This document shows positions 23,771-34,086 of a stretch of DNA of 64,000 bases, in pieces. Each line of letters begins with the position of its first letter. The first letter of the stretch is position 1. The notes under the pieces were generated by a model. That model made no database searches, was not told the DNA's origin, and was given only the letters and a program-made list of their open reading frames with translations. The stretch spans positions 20,823,917 to 20,887,916 of the forward strand of contig CM046832.1 of assembly GCA_025618425.1 (NCBI GenBank), in the 5' to 3' direction. Source of the DNA: Heliocidaris tuberculata (lineage: Eukaryota > Echinodermata > Echinoidea > Camarodonta > Echinometridae). The translations under genes were made by a program, and so were the position numbers.

Positions 23771-24524
23771 CCTAGTTCACATTTGGCCCAGGCGCCGTAT
23801 GATAAATTGGTCTACGATTTTCTGTGCAATTTTTCGGGCATCGTAGGTGGCTATGGGCTACGGTGTTTGTGTTTACATTATCTACGAGCATCATTCCATT
23901 TCTTTTATTTGCCCTTGGGGGCAGGCCGGGGCAAATCCGTACAGGGGCTGTTCGGAAATTGTATGGAAATCGTGCGATTTCAGTGCATTTGCTGTGCAGC
24001 CTCCACAGCCTCCGCAGCCTCCGCACAGAAATCATACGACGCCCATCTGAAAAATGTTTGGCCCCTCTCAAGGCAGCTACACGGCCATGGTGCGGGAGCT
24101 GTGGGGTTTCCACAGGATGACTGCTCAATATCACGGTACTTCACGGGCATCGAGCGGCAAACTTACGATAGCTGTGCGATGGCCGTGCGAATGTCCCACA
24201 AGTCTACAATCTCTGTACGATTTTTTTTGCCTCAATGTTCATCGAAAAATCGTGCGTTTACTGCACAATCAGCATGAGGCCTCTGCGCGATGCCCTTGCG
24301 GCATTGTGCAATACCACCTACGACGTGTCTACGGGCTACGAGCTTACAATTTTCTCAAATTTGTATAACTTCGCGCGAAACAAAATCATAGAGGCCGCGG
24401 AGCCCGTGAATCTGTACGAAAATCTCACGGCCGCCTCCTTCCTCTGCGCAGAGGCCACACAGAAAAGGAGATACGGGCAGGATACAGGCTCCGTAGACCA
24501 ATCGCAGGGCAAATGTAAACTAGG
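23771..24524. mobile_element. CpG-rich inverted-repeat DNA element
   Basis: The left end CCTAGTTCACATTTGGCCC and, about 30 bp in, TTGGTCTACG match the reverse complement of the right end, CCTAGTTTACATTTGCCCTG then TTGGTCTACGG. The ~754-bp interior is far richer in CpG than its surroundings and repeats phrases such as CGTGCGATTT, GTACGATTTT and CTACGGGCTACGAG. Overlapping open frames exist on both strands but change reading across the element and show no domain, so I do not call a gene. Confidence 0.7.
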
Positions 24525-26026
24525 TATTACTTGCTTTAGTATGGTAAAAGTCAATATCAAATTTTCTTATCCTTCTGATACACCTGTTGTAGGAGGTTAT
24601 ATCACAACCCCTGAAAAATTAGCTTAGAGATGCCTGCATTTTTGAAAAATTGCAGGTTCAATGTTGATTTGTAAAGAATTTATCCTTCACCAATAAATAT
24701 CTTGTATTACTGCTGATTTACTCTGTTATAAATTTCCATAGATGGTATTGTTTCTGACTTAACAATTCACAGATGATTTTATATTCAAATCTCAGAGAAA
24801 GTGAAATTCTGAAGGTAGAACTGTGTAGGCTATTCAAAACTGTTTATAGTCATGTAATCATTTAACAAATATTGGTACTTAAATTACTTTATTATGTCAT
24901 AGAGAACATCTAACACTTAACAAGCATAAGATTACCGACATATGGGGCACATTAATTTTATTTTAGGTTATCAAATGGAATTTGGTGTGTACTAGGTAAT
25001 GTGAAACTGGTGGAATAATTATCTTAAAAATGAAATGTAATTCAATACAGCTTTTGTGCAATGGCATAATTATATGATATAAGATAATTTGTGACATTTG
25101 CATGATAAGCACTTTCCAGCCATGCATCTCCTTAAGCTTTATGCTATGTAATTCCACCTCTTTTCCCCAGCCCCCTTTCTGAGAGTCCACCTGCCCCTCC
25201 TCCCTTTGAAGCCATATGACCAGCCTTGATTTACTCAATGAATTTTTAGTGATAAGATATAACAAATAATGTCATTTATGTCACATAATCTGCACACCCC
25301 TTCCCCTACCAAAAATCAATGTTCAGTGATAAGATACCATATCACATACTCTGCATCCTCGGCGCATCACACCCCATCACCCCGTCTCCTATTATAGTAA
25401 CCATCACCAGCCAGATGTTCTACTTTCACTGGTCCCCTCTCCTCTCCTTCCTGCCTGCTCCCGCTCCTGCTTATTTCAAATATTCCATTCAAGCCCATTA
25501 CACTGTCAGTGATAAATGGTTACATTTTGGGGCTTTGCCTATTAAGGCCGCAATGGCTCATTCAGAGAGCTAAATTGACCAAATTAGCATCAGTTTTGAG
25601 AATCGGACTATGATACACATCAAAACTCATTCCTTTGCTGCCTGTTCATGTTTGTAATCCAATCATGAAGTGACTCTGACATGATATGCATCAGTCTATA
25701 AATGCGATCTTGAACAAATTGCATGAATAGTGCATTAATGATTAAGTTCAGTCTTTCAACACAGAAAAAAATGGTCCATGCATTCATACTGAAAGATAAA
25801 GGAGAATTTACCCCAGAATATAAATGTAGTTATGTTCAAAGGTGTAATATATTCTTATTCATTGGCCTGTATCACTTTAGAAATAAAATATCAGAAAAGG
25901 GTTTAAATCAAGATATTCTAGCACACGATATCATCTGCTAACACTTTACATGGTGGATGCCATTTTCTTGATGATATGGAGTTGTACATGAACGATTGGA
26001 AACCGTTCCGGTCAGGAAGATATTTT
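24525..26026. other. no gene seen
   Basis: About 1.5 kb of AT-rich sequence. A partial local repeat of AGTGATAAGATA followed by CACATA-CTGCA occurs around 25247 and 25325. Confidence 0.45.
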
Positions 26027-26290
26027 GGGGTAACCTCGCTAGTCATAAGGACCGCTATTCATAAGGACCACTTATTCATAAGGACCGCTATCCATAACGC
26101 GTGACTAAATGAATAGCGGTTTTGTACGAATAGCGGTCCTTCTGAATAGTGAGCAAACCGTAGACAAATTACCTCTCTATTCATAAGGACATCCATTCAT
26201 AAGGACCACTATTCATAACTACTCATAAGGACCGCTATTCATAATGCATGTGAAATGAATAGTGGTTCTTATGAATAGCGAGCGGACCCC
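26027..26290. mobile_element. nested-foldback element with 8-bp duplication, copy 1
   Basis: 264 bp from GGGGTAACCTCGCTA to TAGCGAGCGGACCCC (partly inverted). It is flanked by exact 8-bp direct repeats GATATTTT at 26019-26026 and 26291-26298. Inside, the motif TCATAAGGACCGCTATTCA and its reverse complement (TGAATAGCGGTCCTT type) recur many times. Second copy at 33839-34086. Confidence 0.9.
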
Positions 26291-26469
26291 GATATTTTTG
26301 ATCGTAGAGCTAAATTGATTCTCTTCATTACAAAAAAATCCCCATATATGATGAAACATATATAACAGGTGTATACATATATTCTAAAATTTGAAATTTA
26401 TAGATTTCTTTTTAAATTCTCTGGTTTTGCTAAATAGAAATCAATTTCTTGGGCTTGCCTGGCAGAGCA

Positions 26470-26700
26470 GAACATAATTTATACAACGCGCATTCTGACT
26501 ATTGAGCAAAAGCACTAAAAGCACTTTGTGATGTAATATGCAAAGTGGTAGGAATGCTCTCTAAGGAGAGGAGATGGTGCACACTTGCATGCGGGGTTGA
26601 AATCCAATGACCAGGGGTAATAATATATAACATTGTAAAGCACATTGAATTAGTATTCATGTCATGTGCTATATAAATGTAACATATTATAATTGTTATG
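26470..26700 (+). mobile_element. diverged L2/SINE-type 3' region
   Basis: AATTTATACAACGCGCATTC early, then AAAGCACATTGAATTAG and TGTGCTATATAAATGTAAC leading into a triplet tail. This resembles the L2-type 3' UTR at 4081-4155 in layout and end sequence. Confidence 0.55.
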
Positions 26701-26712
26701 ATGATGATGATG

Positions 26713-26744
<32 letters not shown>

Positions 26745-26816
26745 CGTTATAATAATAATTATTAGTAGTAGTAGTATTAGTATTAGTATTAGTATTAGTA
26801 TTAGTACTATTATTAT
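26698..26816 (+). repeat. (ATG)n/(ATT)n/(AGTATT)n microsatellite
   Basis: Consecutive ATG, ATT, TAG and TTAGTA repeats, grown from the tail of the preceding L2-type fragment. Confidence 0.9.
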
Positions 26817-28622
26817 GGAATATTCAAACTGATGCTATTTCTCTTACAAAGCAACCCACTAACCCTATTAGCTATCTGCAGAATATCCAGACAGGATTGA
26901 GGAGAGAAATCAATAATCATAAGCTCATTATTCAAAACATGTATTAATGAGAATGAAAACACAATATGCTACCTCATTTGCATTTTCAGAAGTTTTAATA
27001 CATCATTCATTTAATCTATTCCATGTCCCTGTGGAACTTATTTGTTTGTGTATTTTCTTATAAATTTGATGAATACTTGAATACATTTTCATCAAATCTT
27101 TTCAGTTTGACTCCTAGTTTGTTTTTTGCTTTTTTACCTTCCATTACTTGTTTTAACCAGGAATTGCCTTGTTTGCCAATATCTATATTATAAAACTTCT
27201 GTTTATATATTTTTGGAAATGTATATACTATTAGAGCAAGTGGTTGTTGAAAGTCTTTCAATGGAGGCTTTATTATTATTTATATCAACTAGACATATAT
27301 GCTTTAAGTATTTTGGCATTGGAACATTTACAAGTAGAATGTTGTGATCACTGCTTGATTGTGATAAGACCCTGAATAGATGTAGTGTTCTGTTTTCTCA
27401 TGTAGGAAATTTATATATGTATCTTGTTTTTCAATACCAATAGTAAAGTTGTACCCTGGAAATGTTATTGAATGAGCCATAAAATTGTTATGGGAACATG
27501 ATTATTAAAAACAAAAAATAGTGTTAGATGTGGAGTTTTTGTAAACATACAGGTATGAGATAAATATATTTTAGGCTAGCTTTACAATCATATGTTTATC
27601 AAAACAAAAACAAAATATCATTGAAAAAAAATTCCTAAGTTTCTAAAACTGTAAAGTTTCCTTCACTTTTAAGAATCCAGAAGCAATTACTCTTTGTTTT
27701 GTTTTGTTTTTGTGTATTTTTGTTCAGTTGTTTGTTTGGTTGTTTATTATTATTATTATTTTAGTAGCATTTTTGCTAATTTTATGCATAATTGAAGTTT
27801 TCATTGGATATAGTACCCTCCTCCCTCCCCTCCAAACTTTTTTCTTTGGTCAACTCTGAAAATAGTTCCAGTTAGATTAGACCACACCCCTACATGGAGA
27901 ATGTCCAAATAATAAACACACACAATGCCTTTGTCAATGATTTTACCCCATACTTGACCCACTCAAGGCACCACTGTAACATCTGCTCTTTATTGTCCAC
28001 TATGGCGCCCCTATGTGCACCTGTTCCCTCAGCATACCTATACTTGCAATACAATAGGGAACAAAGGAGATATGTTTGGAGTTTATCATGTAGCAATAGT
28101 GCAGAACACTTGCGTGTGTAACAGATGGAGAAAGAGAGAGAGAGAGAGAGGATGAGATCAAATGTCTTTTTTTTTTTAATGAAATAAGAAAAACATGGCA
28201 CAGAGTCAAAAAGTGATCTACTGTAAAAGGACAGAACTGTGAATATTGGCATATATATGAAGAAATTCTGAATTAAAGTTGGCATTTGAATATTTGAGAA
28301 ATTTTGAATGAAGCAAAAATAAGTTAAGATAGATGGGAAAGCATCAGCAAAATTATTTTGTTTAGTGTGTCAATGGAGAAAATTTAACTTCTTTTGTTAC
28401 TAATCCTTTTTAGTGTTCTTTTGGAGATTACATGAAAAATGTGGCTTTTATTTTTCTCTGTGTTAATTTCTTTGGGGAGGCTGTTCAAATGATGTTGCTT
28501 ATGTCTAATGGTTATTTTGCATCCAACAAAATTATGTGTCACTTTTATATCGTATCACACAAAATGTAAGATAGCATCTGTACGATTTCTTTGAAACCAT
28601 ACGGTCATAAACCTCATTCTAA
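26817..28622. other. no gene seen; (GA)n at 28130-28151
   Basis: AT-rich; the only clear item is a short GA run. Open stretches around 27890-28285 overlap this run and have no domain. Confidence 0.5.
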
Positions 28623-28916
28623 AGCTACGTTCATACAGAACTTGTGGTTTCAAAATTTTCAGTTAACGAAACAACAACTCACTGACCCATGGGGGTCCTT
28701 GTTGTAGTTACGGACCGTGTGGACAGACTAAACTTTAAGTTTAGCAATCTTATTGTTAACGATGACCTCTCTGCTGGACTTGTAGTCGCAGTACAATGAG
28801 CGTCATTGTTTCGGGACTGTGTGAACCTTTGTCTTTGTTAGTGAGCCATCGTTTCATTAACTTTAAGTTTTGCTAACTTAAAGTTTTAAAACTACAAGTC
28901 CTGTATGAACGTAGCT
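28623..28916. mobile_element. inverted-repeat DNA element (AGCTACGTTCATACAG ends)
   Basis: The left end AGCTACGTTCATACAGAACT is matched by the reverse complement of the right end, AGCTACGTTCATACAGGACT. The similarity continues for about 40 bp (TTGTGGTTTCAAAA versus TTGTAGTTTTAAAA). The interior repeats ACTTTAAGTTTAGC. About 294 bp, non-coding. Confidence 0.85.
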
Positions 28917-28984
28917 AGTGAGATATAAAATGACGTTGATCAGGGAGAAAAAGCAATCAAAACAGACCAATGATAAGAGGATGA

Positions 28985-29145
28985 GAGAAAATTAGAGAAA
29001 GAGAAAAAGGATAAAAGATAAAGAGAGAGAATGAGAGAGGGAGAAGGAGAGAGAGAATAAGAAAGATAGAGGGGGAGACAGACATGCAGACCTTGTGAGA
29101 AAGAGGGAAAGAAAGAGAGAGATAGAGAGAGAGAGGGGGAGAAGG
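28985..29145 (+). repeat. degenerate (GA)n tract
   Basis: About 160 bases mostly of GA/GAA/GGA repeats. The serine/leucine-rich frames on the minus strand are artefacts. Confidence 0.85.
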
Positions 29146-30667
29146 AGATTTCATTCATGAATGCCAAAGTCCCATGAGTGTGTCTACAACCAAACCTCCA
29201 ATTTTATTTAGTTGTGGTTTTACAGAGAAACATGCTGTTTGGTAGAGAAAAATGAAAGAAACTGAAACTAAACAGCTAAATGTGAATATCAGCACTGTAC
29301 CTTAGAGGGCTGACAAAAGGTAGAAGCAGACAAAGAAAGATGCAGGGATTTTCACAACAAAGAAAAGGCCTATATTATTGGACAGGTGTTCTGGACAAAG
29401 AAATCACTGATCAAAATATAGATTTTTCTTTCAACAAAGATGTAAGGAGACTGATTATAACAAAGAATTCATTTGTTTCTCTGGAGAGTGAGTGAGCGAG
29501 CATCACATTGCAAGAGCAGAGCATGTGTTTCTTGAGTTTGACTTTGTCACTCCTTTGTGCAGGTACCATTGTGTCTTACATAATGTATGAAGAGAATATA
29601 AGAGAAAACAAAAGGGGGTTAGGAAATGGCAATACATCATACTACGTCAACATTTTGTTGGAGAGGGACAAAGAAAGATATAGAGAACTAGAGAAAGGTG
29701 ATATGCCTAAATTATTTGATGTTAGGTTGTTTTGTCAAAATGAAGGATGGCTGTCCATGCCAATAGGTCGTGGAATGTTGCTTTGTTACCCATTTTTTAA
29801 ACAAAATCAGTAATATGGCAAAGAAATAAAATCGAATATTCAACAAGCTAGAATCATATACAATACAAAGAAATATGCCTGCTTTGCATCAAGTCAACAG
29901 CCTTTTTTTACAAGATGTAAATTCATCATCTGCTATGAAGTGAATAAGTAATGAAAGAGAACACTTCATTAGTTATTGATTGGGGAATTTCTTTTATCAT
30001 CCCTTCATTTTATTAGTAAAGAATTGTCATTGCTTTTAAAGGCATTTCTGTGAATTACATACAACACTGTACATGTATGTTTCACAACAAAAACATGTCC
30101 CTACAGAAAATACAATATTCAGTCACTGTCGTGAGGAATGTTTTTCTGTCAAACACAGTTTTCAAAATTCTCTATTTTTAGACTCCTCCAAACAACAAAA
30201 CTGGACAAAGAGTCAGAAATGGGCCATCTACTTGTCAAGTTCACTAGCCTTTGTTAAGAGCGCATGCGTGCATGTGTGTGGGCTCCAATACCAAACTGCC
30301 TGCTTGTTTACTAACAAAGTGTTGTCATAGTTGAACGATGGTTGAACTGGCCATAATGACTGGACAAAGGCCTGATCAGCTGGTCAGATGGTCATCTTTA
30401 CAGTTGACCATTCATGAGTGGACAAAAGATACAGGGTAGGGTAAGTTTGCACAGTGACTCAATCACCTGGATCAGTCCATTGAAAAAATTAACCCTATAC
30501 CCTCAATTTAAAAACACCAGAGGCAACATAACAAAGGTTTTACATTGATGATAAAGTTTAGATACAAAAGTATTGAATTTTTATGAATGTTTTTTTCTTT
30601 AAAAGCTGAAGGTATATGATATACACATTTAGTGGGACCCACATCAAGTGATTTCAAGTAGATGCTA
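29146..30667. other. no gene seen
   Basis: AT-rich; an open stretch at 29508-29813 has no recognisable domain and was not called. Confidence 0.4.
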
Positions 30668-31178
30668 GTCAAATTTGAATAACATGAGAATAAATGAATG
30701 GAAAGTTTTGTGTAGGAAAGTTAGAGCTCAGTTATATTTTTTTTAATGTAACTACATGTAATGTAGGTCAGCAAGTTTTGTAAACCATAAAGATGAATAT
30801 TGTTGCCCAGTTTTTATACTCACTAATTAAAAGCAAGTAAAAGTAGTATCTTTCTGTAGAAAGGCACTTGCCTGTGGAACACATCAGAATATAATGTCAT
30901 TCCTAAAACTGCACAAGTCGCATAAAAATATGAAAACAGACTTTAAAAAAAAGTAAATTCTTTGGTTTCAGAATTGGGAGGGGCTGTTTTAGGTGTGCAT
31001 CAGAGCAAGGAAGAGGATAAGAATTCTTCCACCAGAATACACTTTATTAAAGGGTAATGGAAGGTCCTTATTAAAGCATGAAACAACTGTTTCCATATAT
31101 TTTCAATGATTTTCAGTGATGTAACTTTCCTACACAAAACTTCCAATTCATTTGTTTTCATGTTATTCAAATTTGACT
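30668..31178. repeat. inverted repeat with ~56-bp arms and ~400-bp spacer
   Basis: AGTCAAATTTGAATAACATG...GTTTTGTGTAGGAAAGTTA at 30668-30722 faces its reverse complement TAACTTTCCTACACAAAAC...CATGTTATTCAAATTTGACT at 31122-31178. It could be a foldback transposon or an inverted local duplication. No terminal duplication was found. Confidence 0.75.
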
Positions 31179-31606
31179 TGTATTATGAAAATGCAATGAT
31201 GTATGTATGTGTTAAGGAGGAAGCATGTATTGATATTGATACAGATTAAAAGAGATCACATCATTTTGTAAAGAGATGGAGATGGATGGACAGACTTCCA
31301 AAAATGTCGTTTACGTAGTCCAATATGTATAAAGTTTTAAGAATGTAGTTGGGGTAAAATATAGATGATAAGAGGGTTAGTTGACTAACATTGAATGAGG
31401 GATGGTGTCTGTCCCTTGTATTTCTCTTTTATCTCCTCCATTCTTTGAGACTATAAATCACTTTTCAATATAGTAAAGTGTACAAGTCTATCACATTTTA
31501 GAATTTTCATCGTGGTATATCATGTAGACATAAGCATTTCTTGATTGATCCATTTTTCTTGAGATTTGAATTTTGATGTCAATTTTATTTTAACATTCTC
31601 ATAAAC
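31179..31606. other. no gene seen
   Basis: AT-rich sequence up to the hAT-type MITE. Confidence 0.45.
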
Positions 31607-31768
31607 CAGGGGCGGATCCAGGATTTTTTAAATGAGGGGGCACAGTGCTGTAAAAGTACTCAAAGGGGAAATTTTTTTGTTGGATTGTGTACTTAAGGTA
31701 TGCCAGTTGGGTTTCAAAGGGGGGGGGGGGGCACAGGCCTGTTTTTCCCCTATGTAGATTCGCCACTG
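31607..31768. mobile_element. hAT-type MITE, copy 2
   Basis: CAGGGGCGGATCCAGGAT at the left and TAGATTCGCCACTG at the right, with the same body as 22563-22720 (GTATGCCAGTTGGGTTTCAA). CATAAAC at 31600-31606 and 31769-31775 is a 7-bp direct repeat, 8 bp (CATAAACC) if the first element base is counted in the duplication. Confidence 0.88.
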
Positions 31769-33838
31769 CATAAACCATGTTTACTTTTTCTTCAGAGATC
31801 AATTGGTTTTCACCGGCTATACTTTCAATGGACTGTAACAAATACAGAAGAAGATGGTACCCTTACCCCTCTAGTGATGTATGTTTGTGTTACAGAGGTA
31901 TTAAGAGGCATTTATTGATAAAGATTTTTTTTTTAAAGAGATCACACCATTCTATACAGCTATGAAGAAGAAAACCAGGATATTTTACACCCTTCAAAAA
32001 CTATAAAAAATCCGAAGTTTTTAAGTCTTAAGAAATAGTAGGGGTAAAATATAGATAGATGAATGGAGTATAGGAAATAGACAATATAGACTGTAATCTG
32101 ACTCGTGTTGAAAATAATGTAAGAATATTAAAGTGGATTTTAATGGCTATGTATGTCATGATAGAGAGAGGGAAGGTTGGGATTTGGATAAGGGTGAAGT
32201 GGATAGGGTTAAGATGATATCAGATAGGGGAAGGAAACATATTGAAAACCTACCGTCATCTGCGAAACCGGGCTTACACGCAGACGCTACAACACGTGAA
32301 AAGAGTTCTAAAACAGGCATTTTTTTCACATAACGCATCATAACTTTTGAACCATAGAATCAGTTGAATTCTGGTGCCCGGATTTGAGAAGTACATTTTT
32401 GGGGGATTACTTTTATGTATAAATCATCATTGTTGTATGTATAACAGTCACGCACTTTTAAAGAGAATTGAGCTATGTTGCTCCGTTTGTCTATATGGCG
32501 AGTCATCAAAATTGTTGGGATTTTTCCGGTTTTTGCTTTTTTTCAAGTCTTTGGCGTAGCACATCTCAGGGACTACTGATCGCATCGACTTGTGGAGTGT
32601 AGTTTCTGAAAGCTGAAATCTTGCAGATTTCTCTGATGTAAGGCTTGTTGTCATTGGTCAATTAGTTCCCACGCACTTTTGGATAAATAAGTACTATCCA
32701 ATCAAAATGTTCGATACATATAGTACACACAGGGTATAGGAATTGCGCATGAGTTCACTGAAGGGTCAGCACTCACAGGCGCATGTTGTGTGTAAACGCT
32801 TCAGATTTTCTGCGTGAATCGAGGCAAAAGTTTCCAATATGGTAGAATTTAAAATGGGGGTGGTGCAAGATTTGAGATTGAAAGATACATTGTACAAAGA
32901 GAGATTAAGAAATATGTAAATGAAAGGAGTAGTGGTCCATTTTGATTATGTGCTGTCAAACCAGGCAAAATGACAATTGAATTGCTATTAATCATATTAA
33001 ACCTAAAGCATGATATATATATGTGATAAATATTCTTTTTTTCCTTCTAGAATGAACTAAGTTTGAACTCGTTTTGATAATTTAGGCTGCATTTACTCCC
33101 TACATATGCCACGAAACCAGGAACTAGGCAAAGTACTTAGAATGCAAGACATTAATAATCACTGATTTTTTTTGTACTTCGTTCCAACAGAAAGTCATTT
33201 CCAAATCAATCATATCCATTGCACTGTACAAGGAAACTTTCCTGGAATAGTTAGCATATATGAAACCAGAGATAAGACAATATTTTAAAAATCTAATGAA
33301 GATTGAATATCCTAAGACCGGATTTAAAGTGAAAGTGCTGGGTGGCTGGCAGGGAGTGGGCGTGTCATAGCAAGAAGCTTCGCATCTCCCAGATATTGTC
33401 TTATATAGACATTGATAGAGTAGTAACAAAAGTGAAACCTCCACAATTGACTGATTTTACAGCCTAAGTGTCTTATTCTGAAAAACAGATATTCGCGTGT
33501 TTTGGTTGATGTCTCATATATTGAATTCAAAATTCTGTCAATCCAGGATATAAGAGGTTTTCAGAGAAACATGTGCTTTTGTTTGTGATAGCAGCATAGT
33601 CTGTTCAAAAGGGGGAGGGGGAATGCATCAGACTTTCATGAGACATATATTATTCCCCTAGATGCAAATGAGTTGTGAGTATACTCTGAATGTATGCACT
33701 TCCTGAAATGATCATAGCCATGATTACTGGAAATGCTAAGGATGTACAGATTGTCTTATGATAAGTTCAGAGAGTTTTACATGATCATAGAAAAGTTATC
33801 AAGAACAAGGATTAATCAAGGTCCTTGGTACTTTTTGA
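31769..33838. other. no gene confirmed; CpG-containing segment at ~32250-32830
   Basis: A pyrimidine tract ending in CAG at about 31795 is followed by a short open stretch with a GTATGT further on, but this is too little to call an exon. The segment 32250-32830 has more CpG than its flanks and may be a degraded transposon. The rest is AT-rich. Confidence 0.35.
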
Positions 33839-34086
33839 GGGGTAACCTCGCTAGTCATAAGGACCGCTATTCATAAGTACCGCTATCCATAACTCGTGAC
33901 TAATTGAATAGCGGTTTTGTATGAATAGTGGTCCTTCTACACAGTGAGCAAACCATACACAAATTACCTCGCTATTCATAAGGACCACTATTCATAACTA
34001 TTCATAAGGACTGCTATTCATAATGCAGGTTAAATGAATAGCGGTTTTCTATGAATAGCGGTCATTATGAATAGCGAGTGGACCCC
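33839..34086. mobile_element. nested-foldback element with 8-bp duplication, copy 2
   Basis: 248 bp, same ends and internal motif series as 26027-26290. The flanks CTTTTTGA (33831-33838) and CTTTTTAA (34087-34094) match at 7 of 8 bases, as expected of an aged target duplication. Confidence 0.88.

Noticed and set aside
23768..24627. Overlapping open frames of up to 169 codons
   Set aside because: They lie on both strands and in several frames of one CpG-rich inverted-repeat element, with no domain; absence of stops follows from the base composition.
26027..26290. CRISPR-like repeats (recurring ~22-base motif)
   Set aside because: Motifs are in both orientations without regular spacers, flanked by a target duplication, in a eukaryotic genome.
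31796..31876. Possible internal exon after TTTTTCTTCAG with a GTATGT donor
   Set aside because: Only ~27 codons, more than one frame open, and directly beside a MITE; too little evidence.
32250..32830. CpG-containing segment as a transposon with ends around CGCAGACGC / GCGTTTACAC
   Set aside because: The end pairing is weak and has no duplication; left as unresolved.
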